A program made the position numbers and the translations under genes. DNA of 64,000 nucleotides. Source: Actinomycetota bacterium (GTDB lineage: Bacteria; Actinomycetota; Actinomycetes; Nanopelagicales; Nanopelagicaceae). Shown here piece by piece: positions 7,782 through 16,473 of this stretch (its first letter is position 1; every line of letters starts with the position of its first letter). The stretch lies in contig CANLHI010000001.1 in the NCBI GenBank assembly GCA_947490845.1, positions 27,234 through 91,233 of the forward strand, in the 5' to 3' direction. The notes below the pieces were generated by a model that saw nothing but the letters and a program-made list of their open reading frames with translations, did no database searches and was not told the DNA's origin.

Positions 7782-9563
7782 CTACCCGCGGATTATGGCG
7801 ATTTCAAAGGGGGTCAAAGCAAGGGGTAATCCGCCCAAAACTGGGGTTGTCTCAGCATATGACCACCAGTCCATGATCTGGCCGGCCCTTTCGCATTCGC
7901 TGGCGTGCAAGCTCTGGATCGTTTTGTACCCGGTGAGCACATTGGCTGTGATTTCGATTGCCCAGGGCCGAAGCGATGCGATGACAATCTTCTTAGCCTC
8001 ACGATTTTCAAATGCCACCCAAGAGTTATCTAGCGATGTAGCGATGGTTATTTCATGTGCGTGGTGTGCGCCCAGTGCAGATAAGGCGTGAAATGTTGGC
8101 GTGAACTTAATTGCATCACCATCTGGGTAAATGACCCCGTACTCTCCGAAGAGTTCGTGCCATGTTCCAGAATAAGCACCGGCGCTCGCTAGGGCGAAGA
8201 TCGAACCAAGTGTCCACGCTGCACCTTCAATAGTTCGAATCCGCAAAGCCATTTCAGGATTAGCAAAATTGATTCGCTGATCACGCGCATGACCAGTTTC
8301 GGGATTACCACGCGTTGAAAAAGTGATTGGAGATACCAATACCTGTGGCGCTAGAAATTCTTGTGCAAATTGAATCGACTCTCTTTGGGTGTAGAGCGTC
8401 TTAAAGATTGTTTCAGTATCAGATGAATGAACCGTAGGAACCATGGAATAAGAAACAGATTCACCGAATTGATATTGGTTTTCATGCAAGTCAACCAAAT
8501 ATGCATCAGTTCCTGGAATGAATGAGCTAAGTGATTTATTCTTAGGCAAGTCACCTACTTCAACAATTTCTCGACCTTCGCGTTGAATTAATATTCGAGA
8601 CCCTGCGGGTATTTGTTTATTCAAGTGCTCGATTTCCCGGTGAAGTTTCTCTCCGGAGTGAGAGGAAAGTAAGGCCGCCTCCACCATCAAACCATTCGTT
8701 GAAACGCTATTGATTTTCTGAGCTGTCAAGGATTCTTCATTGACTCGTATGTGGTCTATATCAAGTAAGAAAAGCGCGGTATTTAGCGCATCTAGTGGCA
8801 GCAACGGCTCGGTATTAAACTGCAATCCGATACTCGGCAACGAATCGATCTCTTTCACAACTATCTTTGAACCATCTGGTGCTCGCTTATTTGGGGGATT
8901 GATCTCAAATGTCACACTTTGCGACCAGATGCTTCCGGGGCTTGTGACAAAAGGCTGAGGCTCACTGAGCGAACCGCTATAAATCTTGTAGGTGTTATCT
9001 GTCCAATTGCGTTGATCTTCCGCCTCTAAGACCTTGCCTGTTGAAGTGACTTTGATAGAACGTTGATCAGGTGCCACAAAAAACATTTCATTGGAAGCAG
9101 GAAATAGCCCTTGTGTAATCCCATCCACGACGCGCTGCGGTGAAATAGCGGCAAGCAATTGGTATTCATTGCCTTGAGAATTAACTGTAGATCCCATCCA
9201 GTCCGCGCTGTTTAGACAGAAACAAAGTCCCCAACGATTTACTGAATACTCAGCCAGCCCACGAAGCTCATACGCCACTGTGAATTTATTATCTTTCGAG
9301 ATTGTAATTTCGGTTCGAGCATCAAGTGCGCCTGCAAATAAATCTTTTATAGTGATTACGCAGATATCACCGGTTACCTTTACATCTTCGCTATGTTCAT
9401 CAGGATCAAGAGTTGACCAATCCCAAGGGCGAATTGCGGTGTAGAGAAGATCAATTATTTGCACATCTTTATATCTAATATTTCTAATAGCAGCACGCGC
9501 CAGATCAAAAGCAAAATCCCCGTGCTCAACCCGAGTTGTATCTGGCCAGTAGTTGGTGCTCAT
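7782..9563 (-). CDS. Putative D-apionate lactonase-like protein (ApnL-like)
   Basis: 593 aa, cytoplasmic, no signal peptide. The N-terminal half is beta-rich and contains EDQRNWTDNTYKIYSGSL near residue 190, which I associate with the D-apionate lactonase family described in apiose catabolism. The second half looks like a TIM-barrel (SIGLQFNTEPLLPLDALNTALF and onwards) followed by a small C-terminal beta domain. It is the last gene of a four-gene operon whose first gene resembles D-apionate oxidoisomerase, which supports the call. The assignment is from memory of family motifs, so treat the lactone substrate as provisional. Confidence 0.55.
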   Translation of the reverse strand: MSTNYWPDTTRVEHGDFAFDLARAAIRNIRYKDVQIIDLLYTAIRPWDWSTLDPDEHSEDVKVTGDICVITIKDLFAGALDARTEITISKDNKFTVAYELRGLAEYSVNRWGLCFCLNSADWMGSTVNSQGNEYQLLAAISPQRVVDGITQGLFPASNEMFFVAPDQRSIKVTSTGKVLEAEDQRNWTDNTYKIYSGSLSEPQPFVTSPGSIWSQSVTFEINPPNKRAPDGSKIVVKEIDSLPSIGLQFNTEPLLPLDALNTALFLLDIDHIRVNEESLTAQKINSVSTNGLMVEAALLSSHSGEKLHREIEHLNKQIPAGSRILIQREGREIVEVGDLPKNKSLSSFIPGTDAYLVDLHENQYQFGESVSYSMVPTVHSSDTETIFKTLYTQRESIQFAQEFLAPQVLVSPITFSTRGNPETGHARDQRINFANPEMALRIRTIEGAAWTLGSIFALASAGAYSGTWHELFGEYGVIYPDGDAIKFTPTFHALSALGAHHAHEITIATSLDNSWVAFENREAKKIVIASLRPWAIEITANVLTGYKTIQSLHASECERAGQIMDWWSYAETTPVLGGLPLALTPFEIAIIRG

Positions 9564-10276
9564 CGTGCAGTCATTCCGCCATCGACTGCATAAGATGCAC
9601 CCGTTGCAAAAGATGACTCAGTTGAAACCAACCAATTAACAATTCCAACTAAATCTTTAGGATCGCCCATGCGACCAAGTGGTGTGCGACGAATTAAATC
9701 TGGACCCTTTTCTGGGTCATCGGCAATTTTTTGAATAAGCGGCGTCGACATTGTGCCTGGAACAACAACGTTGGAGCGGATGCCTTGTTCCTTGTAATCA
9801 ACTGCAATGATGCGCGAGAGACCCATCATTCCCGCCTTTGATGCACCGTAAGCGGTATAGCCCGCGCCCTCCATAGTCATGCCAGTTGGTGAGCCAATTA
9901 AAATCACTGAGCCGTGGCCAGAGTTAACCAGCGCTGGCATTGCATATTTAACGGATAGAAATGCCCCAGTCATATTTATATCGACAGTTCTCTGCCAAGT
10001 ATCTAGAGAGACATCAGCAATTTTGGAATCTTTACCGACTAGTTGAATACCAGCACAAACAACCAAGGCATCCAACTTCGTAATCTCAGAAAAAACTGAC
10101 TTAACGCTATCTTCATTCGTTAGATCGACTTCCTTATATTCGACGCCTTTATTGGCGGATGCGGTGCGATCTAAGTTGTAAACAGTGGCGCCAGCATCAA
10201 CTAGCCCTGTCATTAAAGCCGAACCAATTCCACCGCTGCCGCCGGTGACGGCAACTTTGTATCCCGATAAGTTCAT
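9560..10276 (-). CDS. SDR-family NAD(P)-dependent oxidoreductase
   Basis: 238-aa classical short-chain dehydrogenase. It has the cofactor motif VTGGSGGIGSAL, the CAG (NNAG-equivalent) motif in VVCAGIQ, and the catalytic Ser in ILIGSPTG with Tyr/Lys in YTAYGASKAG. The C-terminus ends YAVDGGMTA, as usual. ATGA overlaps at both ends tie it to the TIM-barrel gene upstream and the ApnL-like gene downstream. In this operon it probably oxidises or reduces a sugar, sugar acid or lactone; the exact substrate is unknown. Confidence 0.85.
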   Translation of the reverse strand: MNLSGYKVAVTGGSGGIGSALMTGLVDAGATVYNLDRTASANKGVEYKEVDLTNEDSVKSVFSEITKLDALVVCAGIQLVGKDSKIADVSLDTWQRTVDINMTGAFLSVKYAMPALVNSGHGSVILIGSPTGMTMEGAGYTAYGASKAGMMGLSRIIAVDYKEQGIRSNVVVPGTMSTPLIQKIADDPEKGPDLIRRTPLGRMGDPKDLVGIVNWLVSTESSFATGASYAVDGGMTAR

Positions 10277-11091
10277 GCTTTTAATCCTATCGACGTACGT
10301 AAGAATTTAACGCTTTGTTCAGCCCATTTTTCCTCTAACGCAACAGTTTCCTCATAGCTTGATTGGCGCGGAGTCCAGAGCTCGATTACCGAAGTTATGT
10401 CGCGCATTGAACCACCAACAGCAGCAATCACGCTTTGCACATCAAGACGACCCTGGCCCAGCGCGGTGCCCTGCACGGTAAATCCCATCTGCCCGTTGCT
10501 TCGCACGATTTCAAAATCTTTCATATGAACATTAATTGCTCGAGGCGCAAGTGCAGGAACAACCGTATTTGGCGCTTCGACTGCGCCTAAAGAGTTAACC
10601 GTGTCCAAACAGATTCCGACCCAGTCATCACCAAGTCGATCAATGATTTCATTAAATTGCGCGCAAGTAAGCCGGTCATGATTTTCAATCGCTAACTTGA
10701 TATTCAAATTGCGAAATTGATCTGCAAATGGCGCCAGCAGTAAATTAATTTCATCCATCGTTGGTTCATGATCTTTAGTATCGATAACGATGCGCAAAAT
10801 TGGTGAACCCAAGATCGCAGCGATCTCGAGAAAACGCGCAATATTTGCAGTTGCGATGCCGCGGGTTCCAACCTCTAGGCAGATTCCAAGAGCATCGGCC
10901 GTTGTTCTTAACTTTTCTAACTCATCGTTAGATAAGTGACCAATCGGCAAATTATCGGCAATCTGCAGCACATCTGCTCCATAAGCATGCGCCTTATCTA
11001 GAAGCTCTAAGGCGGTCATAGAAATTGGATGGTCTTTGTCTATGCCGCCAATGGCCCAAGGAAAGGTAAAACTAGAAATTCCTAAACGCAT
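10273..11091 (-). CDS. Sugar phosphate isomerase/epimerase family TIM barrel
   Basis: 272 aa with the xylose-isomerase-like TIM-barrel pattern: opening RLGISSFTFPWAIGG, LQIADNLP, IENHDRLT, ICLDTVNSLGA and NVHMKDF, the last three bearing likely metal ligands. It lies 4 bp downstream of the ApnO-like gene and overlaps the SDR start by ATGA, so all are cotranscribed. Members of this family isomerise or epimerise free sugars, keto-sugars or sugar acids. The operon context points to a branched or acidic sugar, but specificity is not readable. Confidence 0.75.
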   Translation of the reverse strand: MRLGISSFTFPWAIGGIDKDHPISMTALELLDKAHAYGADVLQIADNLPIGHLSNDELEKLRTTADALGICLEVGTRGIATANIARFLEIAAILGSPILRIVIDTKDHEPTMDEINLLLAPFADQFRNLNIKLAIENHDRLTCAQFNEIIDRLGDDWVGICLDTVNSLGAVEAPNTVVPALAPRAINVHMKDFEIVRSNGQMGFTVQGTALGQGRLDVQSVIAAVGGSMRDITSVIELWTPRQSSYEETVALEEKWAEQSVKFLRTSIGLKA

Positions 11092-11095
11092 CGAG

Positions 11096-11941
11096 TTACT
11101 TATCTCCGCCAGTTATTTGTTTAACGCTGGCCAAAACGTTTTCTGGTTTGAATATCGAATCCCAGTCATCGCGAAATAGTGAACCTTGTGCATTCTTAAG
11201 CGCCATTAGCGCTCCATCAGATAACTTCCAATTTAGCTCTTCAAATAAAAGCGCGATACTGATTTGCAAGTGGCCCATGCAGAAATCTTTTGCGGCAGCT
11301 TCAGGAACACCCAGGTCAATTACTTTCTGCAAGCCCTGAGTAATTACTTCTATGCAACCATTAATTAAAGTCTCACTTAGCGCTGGTTCAAGCAAGGCCA
11401 TCTGTTCAACGGTGATGCGGTGGCTTTGACTAATTGGGGCAAACATTTCCGTAGCGATAGTTTCTACTAAATCAGCTTCTTCTTCGGTGCCCCAAGCAAT
11501 TGCAAAAACCAGCGCTTGTGTGGCAAGTCCGCCGCCCCAATAATCGCGACGCGCTGCCGGATCAGTCTCGCCGAGCAAACTAAAAACTGGTGGATGGGTT
11601 GGATGGCAGACAAAACAACTAATGTCCTCGCGCTTTTTTACACGGCTTGCCGCGATAGCTGCAGGATCTAAGAAAAGAATTTTTGTTCCAGGATCTAATT
11701 TCGGCACGACCTCATCTGAAATCTGTCTGACTAAAGCATCGGGAGTTGTAAAGATAACAACATCAGTTCCCTTTAAGGCTTCATCTAGTTCCATAACTGT
11801 CAATCCGGCCTCACGAATTCGTGCTTGACCAGCTTCTGATTTTTCCACGAAGCGAAGTTCATATTTCTTTGTATCTAGAAGTGGCTTGGTAACGCGATTA
11901 CCCATTTTTCCGCCCGCACCCAGAATTGTTACGACAGTCAT
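11096..11941 (-). CDS. 6-phosphogluconate-dehydrogenase-like protein, putative D-apionate oxidoisomerase (ApnO-like)
   Basis: 281 aa. The Rossmann motif VTILGAGGKMGNRVTKPLL is at the N-terminus. It is followed by FTTPDALVRQI, CHPTHPPVFS and the all-helical C-terminal region HRITVEQMALLEPALSET that I associate with the PGDH_C-type family containing ApnO. ApnO oxidises and isomerises D-apionate to 3-oxo-isoapionate. It has a good AAGGAGAT ribosome site and opens the operon. It is divergent from araB over a 66-bp promoter region. Co-occurrence with an ApnL-like gene is the best argument for the apionate assignment. Alternatively it could be another hydroxy-acid dehydrogenase of the same fold. 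Confidence 0.55.
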   Translation of the reverse strand: MTVVTILGAGGKMGNRVTKPLLDTKKYELRFVEKSEAGQARIREAGLTVMELDEALKGTDVVIFTTPDALVRQISDEVVPKLDPGTKILFLDPAAIAASRVKKREDISCFVCHPTHPPVFSLLGETDPAARRDYWGGGLATQALVFAIAWGTEEEADLVETIATEMFAPISQSHRITVEQMALLEPALSETLINGCIEVITQGLQKVIDLGVPEAAAKDFCMGHLQISIALLFEELNWKLSDGALMALKNAQGSLFRDDWDSIFKPENVLASVKQITGGDK

Positions 11942-12007
11942 CAGATCTCCTTATTAAAGTTTTTTAACTCTAGCAGTAGCAATATCCTCTGCGGTAGGCT
12001 CTGCCCC

Positions 12008-13684
12008 GTGTTAGATAGCGCTGCTAATAAGTATGTAATTGGTGTTGATTACGGAACACTTTCTGGACGCGCGCTATTGGTGCGAGTTTCAGATGGCGCC
12101 GAAATCGCAACAGCGGTCTACGAGTATCCCCACGCAGTAATTGAAGATGTATTGCCCACAACAGGAGCAAAGTTGCCACCCGATTGGGCGCTGCAAGTCC
12201 CATCTGATTATGTTGATGTGTTGAAGATGACAGTTCCTGCAGTACTTAAAGAATCTGGGATTAACCCTGATTCAGTAATTGGTATCACAACCGATTTCAC
12301 TGCTTGCACAGTGTTGCCAGTTAAAGCAGATGGAACGCCCTTATCTGAGCTGGCTGAATTCGCGAATAACCCACATGCTTATGTGAAGTTATGGAAACAT
12401 CATGCAGCGCAGCCTCACGCAGATCGCATCACCGAATTGGCACATGCTCGCAAAGAGCCCTGGATTTCTCGCTACGGCGGCAAAATTTCATCTGAATGGG
12501 AGTTTGCTAAAGCGCTGCAAGTTCTAGAAGATGCGCCAGAAATTTATAGTGCGATGGATAAATGGGTCGAAGCAGCTGACTGGATTATCTGGCAACTCTG
12601 TGGAAACTATGTTCGCAATATTTGTACCGCGGGATATAAAGGTATTTATCAAGATGGAAAATATCCAAGCAAAGAATACTTAGCGGCACTAAATCCTAAA
12701 TTCGAAAATTTCATATCTGAAAAACTTGAACATGAGATTGGCCAACTGGGTGCTGTTGCCGGAAAGTTAACTGCGCAGGCGGCAAAGTGGACAGGCTTGC
12801 CAGAAGGTATCGCCGTCGCGGTTGGAAATGTTGATGCGCACGTAACATCGGCTGCGGCAAATGCGGTTAACCCAGGACAGATGGTTGCAATTATGGGCAC
12901 ATCAACTTGTCACGTAATGGTTTCGGAAAAGTTTGCAGAAGTTCCCGGAATGTGCGGAGTAGTCGATGGTGGAATTATCGATGGCGCACTTGGCTATGAA
13001 GCAGGCCAATCTGGTGTTGGCGATATCTTCGGATGGTTTGCTAACAATTATGCGCCGGCGGATTACACCGCCGCAGCAGCTGCAAAAGGCGTAGATATTC
13101 ATACCTATCTATCTGATTTAGCCAGCACTCAACCAGTCGGGGCGCATGGATTAGTTGCCCTTGATTGGCAAAGTGGCAACCGTTCCACCCTGGTTGATCA
13201 TCAGTTATCTGGATTGATCATGGGGCTAACGCTTTCTACTAAGCCTGAAGAAATTTATCGCGCAATTGTTGAGTCAACTGCTTATGGTGCGCGCAAGATT
13301 GTGCAGACATTTAATGAATCCGGAGTTCCAGTAAAAGAATTCATAGCAGCAGGTGGGCTAATTAAGAATAAATTTGTGATGCAAATTTATGCAGATGTCT
13401 TAAATATGCCAATTACTATTATCAAATCCGCACAAGGCCCGGCGCTTGGTTCAGCAATTCATGCTGCAGTAGCCGCTGGTGCATACAAGGATGTGCAAAG
13501 TGCGGCTGCTGCAATGGGTGGCGTTGCTCAAGATCGTTACCAACCAATTGCAGCAAACGCCAAAGTTTACGATCAGCTATACAAGCACTACAACGACCTA
13601 TACGAATCCTTTGGTCACAACGGCTCAATGCACTCACTTCGTGCAATTCGCGATCATGCACTCACATCTACGGAAGGCAAATAA
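12008..13684 (+). CDS. araB: Ribulokinase (FGGY family)
   Basis: 558 aa, matching AraB length. The N-terminal FGGY signature is YVIGVDYGTLSGRALLVR, followed by ITTDFTACTVLPV. The ATP-binding region includes VAIMGTSTCHVM, FIAAGGLIKNKFVMQIYADV and GPALGSAIHAAVAAGAY. It phosphorylates L-ribulose (some homologues also take other ketopentoses). The start is GTG 12008, the only in-frame candidate that gives the usual short N-terminus. No strong ribosome site is seen, so it may be leaderless or weakly initiated. Its TAA overlaps the araD ATG (TAATG). No araA is present in the window. Confidence 0.9.
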   Translation: MLDSAANKYVIGVDYGTLSGRALLVRVSDGAEIATAVYEYPHAVIEDVLPTTGAKLPPDWALQVPSDYVDVLKMTVPAVLKESGINPDSVIGITTDFTACTVLPVKADGTPLSELAEFANNPHAYVKLWKHHAAQPHADRITELAHARKEPWISRYGGKISSEWEFAKALQVLEDAPEIYSAMDKWVEAADWIIWQLCGNYVRNICTAGYKGIYQDGKYPSKEYLAALNPKFENFISEKLEHEIGQLGAVAGKLTAQAAKWTGLPEGIAVAVGNVDAHVTSAAANAVNPGQMVAIMGTSTCHVMVSEKFAEVPGMCGVVDGGIIDGALGYEAGQSGVGDIFGWFANNYAPADYTAAAAAKGVDIHTYLSDLASTQPVGAHGLVALDWQSGNRSTLVDHQLSGLIMGLTLSTKPEEIYRAIVESTAYGARKIVQTFNESGVPVKEFIAAGGLIKNKFVMQIYADVLNMPITIIKSAQGPALGSAIHAAVAAGAYKDVQSAAAAMGGVAQDRYQPIAANAKVYDQLYKHYNDLYESFGHNGSMHSLRAIRDHALTSTEGK

Positions 13685-14346
13685 TGAGCGGTAAGAAAGA
13701 GTTGCGCCATAAAGTTTGTAAATTAAATATTGACTTGCAGCGTTATGGGTTGGTCGCATGGACTGCGGGCAATGTCTCTGAACGCATGTCAGATGGCGAT
13801 CGCTTCATGATCAAACCAAGTGGTGTGAGCTATGAAGATTTAGAACCATCACAAATGATTATCTGCGATCTTGATGGAAATGTTCTCGAAGGAGATCTTT
13901 CGCCATCGAGTGATACCCACACACATGCTTATATCTACCGCCATATGAAAGAGGTTGGAGGCGTTGTCCATACACATTCAAATTACGCAGCCGCCTGGAG
14001 CGCTATTCACAGCGCTATTCCTTGTGCGCTTACTGCAATGGCAGATGAATTTGGTGGCGAAATTCCACTAGGACCTTTTGCGTTAATTGGTAATGATGCA
14101 ATTGGAAAAGGTGTCGTAGAAACCCTTACAGGGCACCGTTCCTCTGCTGTGATTATGAAAAATCATGGAGTTTTCTCAATCGGTAAAGATGCAACCGCAG
14201 CAGTTAAATCTGCTGTGATGTGCGAAGATGTTGCAAAAACTACTTGGATTGCAAAGACGCTTGGCACCTTGCAATTAATCGACCAAGAGAGCGTTGATAA
14301 GTTACATGACCGATATCAAAATATCTACGGTCAGCGCGGAAAATAG
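13684..14346 (+). CDS. araD: L-ribulose-5-phosphate 4-epimerase (class II aldolase/AraD family)
   Basis: 220 aa, typical of the family. Zinc-ligand histidines lie in THTHAYIYRHM and VVHTHSNYAAAW, with a further His in MKNHGVFSIG. The substrate-loop region AGNVSERM is also present. Coupled to araB by a one-base TAATG overlap, it should convert L-ribulose-5-phosphate to D-xylulose-5-phosphate for the pentose phosphate pathway. Because the divergent operon looks apionate-related, a related aldol or epimerisation role on a branched-sugar phosphate is an alternative. Confidence 0.85.
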   Translation: MSGKKELRHKVCKLNIDLQRYGLVAWTAGNVSERMSDGDRFMIKPSGVSYEDLEPSQMIICDLDGNVLEGDLSPSSDTHTHAYIYRHMKEVGGVVHTHSNYAAAWSAIHSAIPCALTAMADEFGGEIPLGPFALIGNDAIGKGVVETLTGHRSSAVIMKNHGVFSIGKDATAAVKSAVMCEDVAKTTWIAKTLGTLQLIDQESVDKLHDRYQNIYGQRGK

Positions 14347-14385
14347 CGGTTTTATTCTTCTTAACTAATGTGGGAAGATTGGCAA

Positions 14386-15153
14386 ATGGCTAACGATGAA
14401 CGTTTAACCCTCTCGGTCGACTGCGGTGGACTGTTCTTAAAGAGCTGCGTTCTCGATGAATCTGGCACCATGCACTCAAAGCCAGGCCGCGTTGAAACTC
14501 CTTACCCACTCTCGCCTGAGCGTTTCATAGAAACCATCAAAGCAATCTCTGATTCATTGCCGCCCACATATCGCGCAACAATCGGTATGCCTGGAATGAT
14601 TCGACATGGCGTTGTTATTTCAACACCTCATTACATGACCAAGAGCGGCCCGCGCACTCGCATTGATCCAGAACTTCAAGAACAATGGAGTGGCTTTGAT
14701 ATGCAAAGCGCTCTTGGCAAGAAGTTAGCAATGCCGACTCGCGTATTAAATGATGCCGAAGTACATGGCGCCGGAATTATTTCTGGTTCGGGTTATGAAG
14801 TTGTAATTACTTTAGGTACCGGACTTGGCTTTGCAATCTTTTATGGTGGATCACTCTCACCTCACATTGAATTTTCACATGCACCCGTTCGTCGCGCCAC
14901 GACATATGACACTTGGATTGGTGAACATGAGCGCCGCCGCTTAGGTAACGCCTTTTGGTCACGCCGAATTCGCGCCATGGTTGATGAACTGCGCCCGGTA
15001 TTTATGTGGGATCGCCTTTACATCGGTGGCGGAAATGCACGCTGTATTCGCCAAGCAGATTTAGATCGCATGGGAGATGAAGTTGTTATCGTTCCAAATG
15101 CTGCAGGTGTTGCCGGTGGCGTGCGCGCTTGGACGCTCGAGCAATATAAGTAA
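14386..15153 (+). CDS. ROK-family kinase, polyphosphate-glucokinase-like
   Basis: 255 aa. I use ATG 14386 (MANDERL), preceded by GGGAAG, rather than the track start 14368, because the conserved ATP motif LSVDCGGLFLKSCVLD then falls at the N-terminus. VITLGTGLGFAIFYGG and LNDAEVHGAG are ROK hallmarks. The zinc-binding CxCGxxGC motif of many ROK kinases is absent, as in PPGK enzymes. The C-terminus YIGGGNAR and AGVAGGVRAW fits glucokinases using polyphosphate or ATP. It is probably cotranscribed with araBD. Confidence 0.75.
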   Translation: MANDERLTLSVDCGGLFLKSCVLDESGTMHSKPGRVETPYPLSPERFIETIKAISDSLPPTYRATIGMPGMIRHGVVISTPHYMTKSGPRTRIDPELQEQWSGFDMQSALGKKLAMPTRVLNDAEVHGAGIISGSGYEVVITLGTGLGFAIFYGGSLSPHIEFSHAPVRRATTYDTWIGEHERRRLGNAFWSRRIRAMVDELRPVFMWDRLYIGGGNARCIRQADLDRMGDEVVIVPNAAGVAGGVRAWTLEQYK

Positions 15154-15154
15154 G

Positions 15155-16471
15155 TTAACTATTTTTTAGCTGGAAAATTCCGGCGGCAATTCCGGCAAAT
15201 TCTGCAGCCCCTGTGGCCCCCGCCTCTGTTGCATCGGAGACTCTAAAACTTCCATATTGTTTTTCTTTAGCTGCTGCGATCGCTGGATTCTTAATCCAAC
15301 CACCTGCAATCACAACGCTCTGCGCCTTGCCAGTAAATTTCTCAATTAAGGCGACCATTTCAGATGAGTCATCTACTAAATGTTCCACAGTTGCGCGGAA
15401 AAGTGCTGCCGGTGAAACCGCATCATCTAAATTAGTGACAGACAATCCGTGATAATCATTTACAACGCGCATCGCACTTGCACTGGGATCGATCTTTAGG
15501 GCGGCCTCGCCAAGTGCGATTTTCTCTTCACGTGTTGCGACTCCGACTAGTGAGCAAGCACGTTCTAACGTCAGTCCCGTTGGTAGTGCGCCCAGCAAGG
15601 TGTAATGATCGGCAATTACCGAACAACTTAACCCAACATTTGCCGCTGCTAATTCAGCGATGGCATCTCTTGTTAAAGGCGCTTTAAAAGTTCTTAATAA
15701 AGCCTCTGCCGTTCCCATTGAATCAAAGAGTGAGCCTTCATTGATTGCTCCGCAATAGTAGGCGGCAGTGAAATGATCGTGTCCCGCAATTGTAATAACT
15801 GCGCCCTGCAGATTTTCCGGCGCTTGATTATTTACGATTCCGATTGGCTCGCCTGCAACAACGAGTCTTGCTAAATAATCTTTACCGCCGCCTACTAGCG
15901 CAATCGCTTCATCCCAAGGTTTACGTGATTCCACATCAAAGAATCCGGTACGACTAACAAGTGAAAGCTCATTTACGATTTCTGCGCCTAAGGAATATGC
16001 CACCCATTCAGGTGCTGATAGAAAATGCTTTGCCTTCTTTGATTCTGGAAAATTTTTATTTAACCAGAGCGTCTTTGAAATGGATGCGATTTCATTTAAA
16101 AGCGCACCTGCACGTGCTCGAAATTCAAAGTCGCCGAGTTCTTTCAGAATTGGCTCGGTAATTCCGCGGGGATCATGCCAAGCCAATCCAGGGGCAAGTG
16201 GATTGCCTGCGCCATCGATTAGAACGCCAGTTTCGCTAAAGCCGGTAAATCCAATCGCCAAAACTTTTCCGCCAGCCATTTCGGCAGCCTTTGAAGCAAC
16301 TGCAATTACCGTCTTTGCCAGCAACAACATATCAATGTCGCTGAAATTCTTCTCATGTTTCCAAGGTGTTGGTTCGGCATATTCAGCTAATACTTTTAAA
16401 TTTAAATCGGTAGCGACCGCTTTTAAACGGGAGGTACCGATATCGACACCAATCAGAATTTCTTGTGACAT
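15155..16471 (-). CDS. FGGY-family carbohydrate kinase
   Basis: 438 aa, slightly short for FGGY. The motifs are GVDIGTSRLKAVATD, the phosphate region FDSMGTAEALLRTF, and the C-terminal VVIAGGWIKNPAI followed by ATEAGATGAAEFAG. AGHDHFTAAYYCG is the catalytic Asp region, of the GHD type found in several sugar and polyol kinases. It follows the ManA-like gene by 2 bp, so the pair are cotranscribed. It converges on the ROK gene with one base between stops. Substrate unknown; candidates are xylulose, a polyol or another ketose. Confidence 0.8.
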   Translation of the reverse strand: MSQEILIGVDIGTSRLKAVATDLNLKVLAEYAEPTPWKHEKNFSDIDMLLLAKTVIAVASKAAEMAGGKVLAIGFTGFSETGVLIDGAGNPLAPGLAWHDPRGITEPILKELGDFEFRARAGALLNEIASISKTLWLNKNFPESKKAKHFLSAPEWVAYSLGAEIVNELSLVSRTGFFDVESRKPWDEAIALVGGGKDYLARLVVAGEPIGIVNNQAPENLQGAVITIAGHDHFTAAYYCGAINEGSLFDSMGTAEALLRTFKAPLTRDAIAELAAANVGLSCSVIADHYTLLGALPTGLTLERACSLVGVATREEKIALGEAALKIDPSASAMRVVNDYHGLSVTNLDDAVSPAALFRATVEHLVDDSSEMVALIEKFTGKAQSVVIAGGWIKNPAIAAAKEKQYGSFRVSDATEAGATGAAEFAGIAAGIFQLKNS

Positions 16472-16473
16472 TT

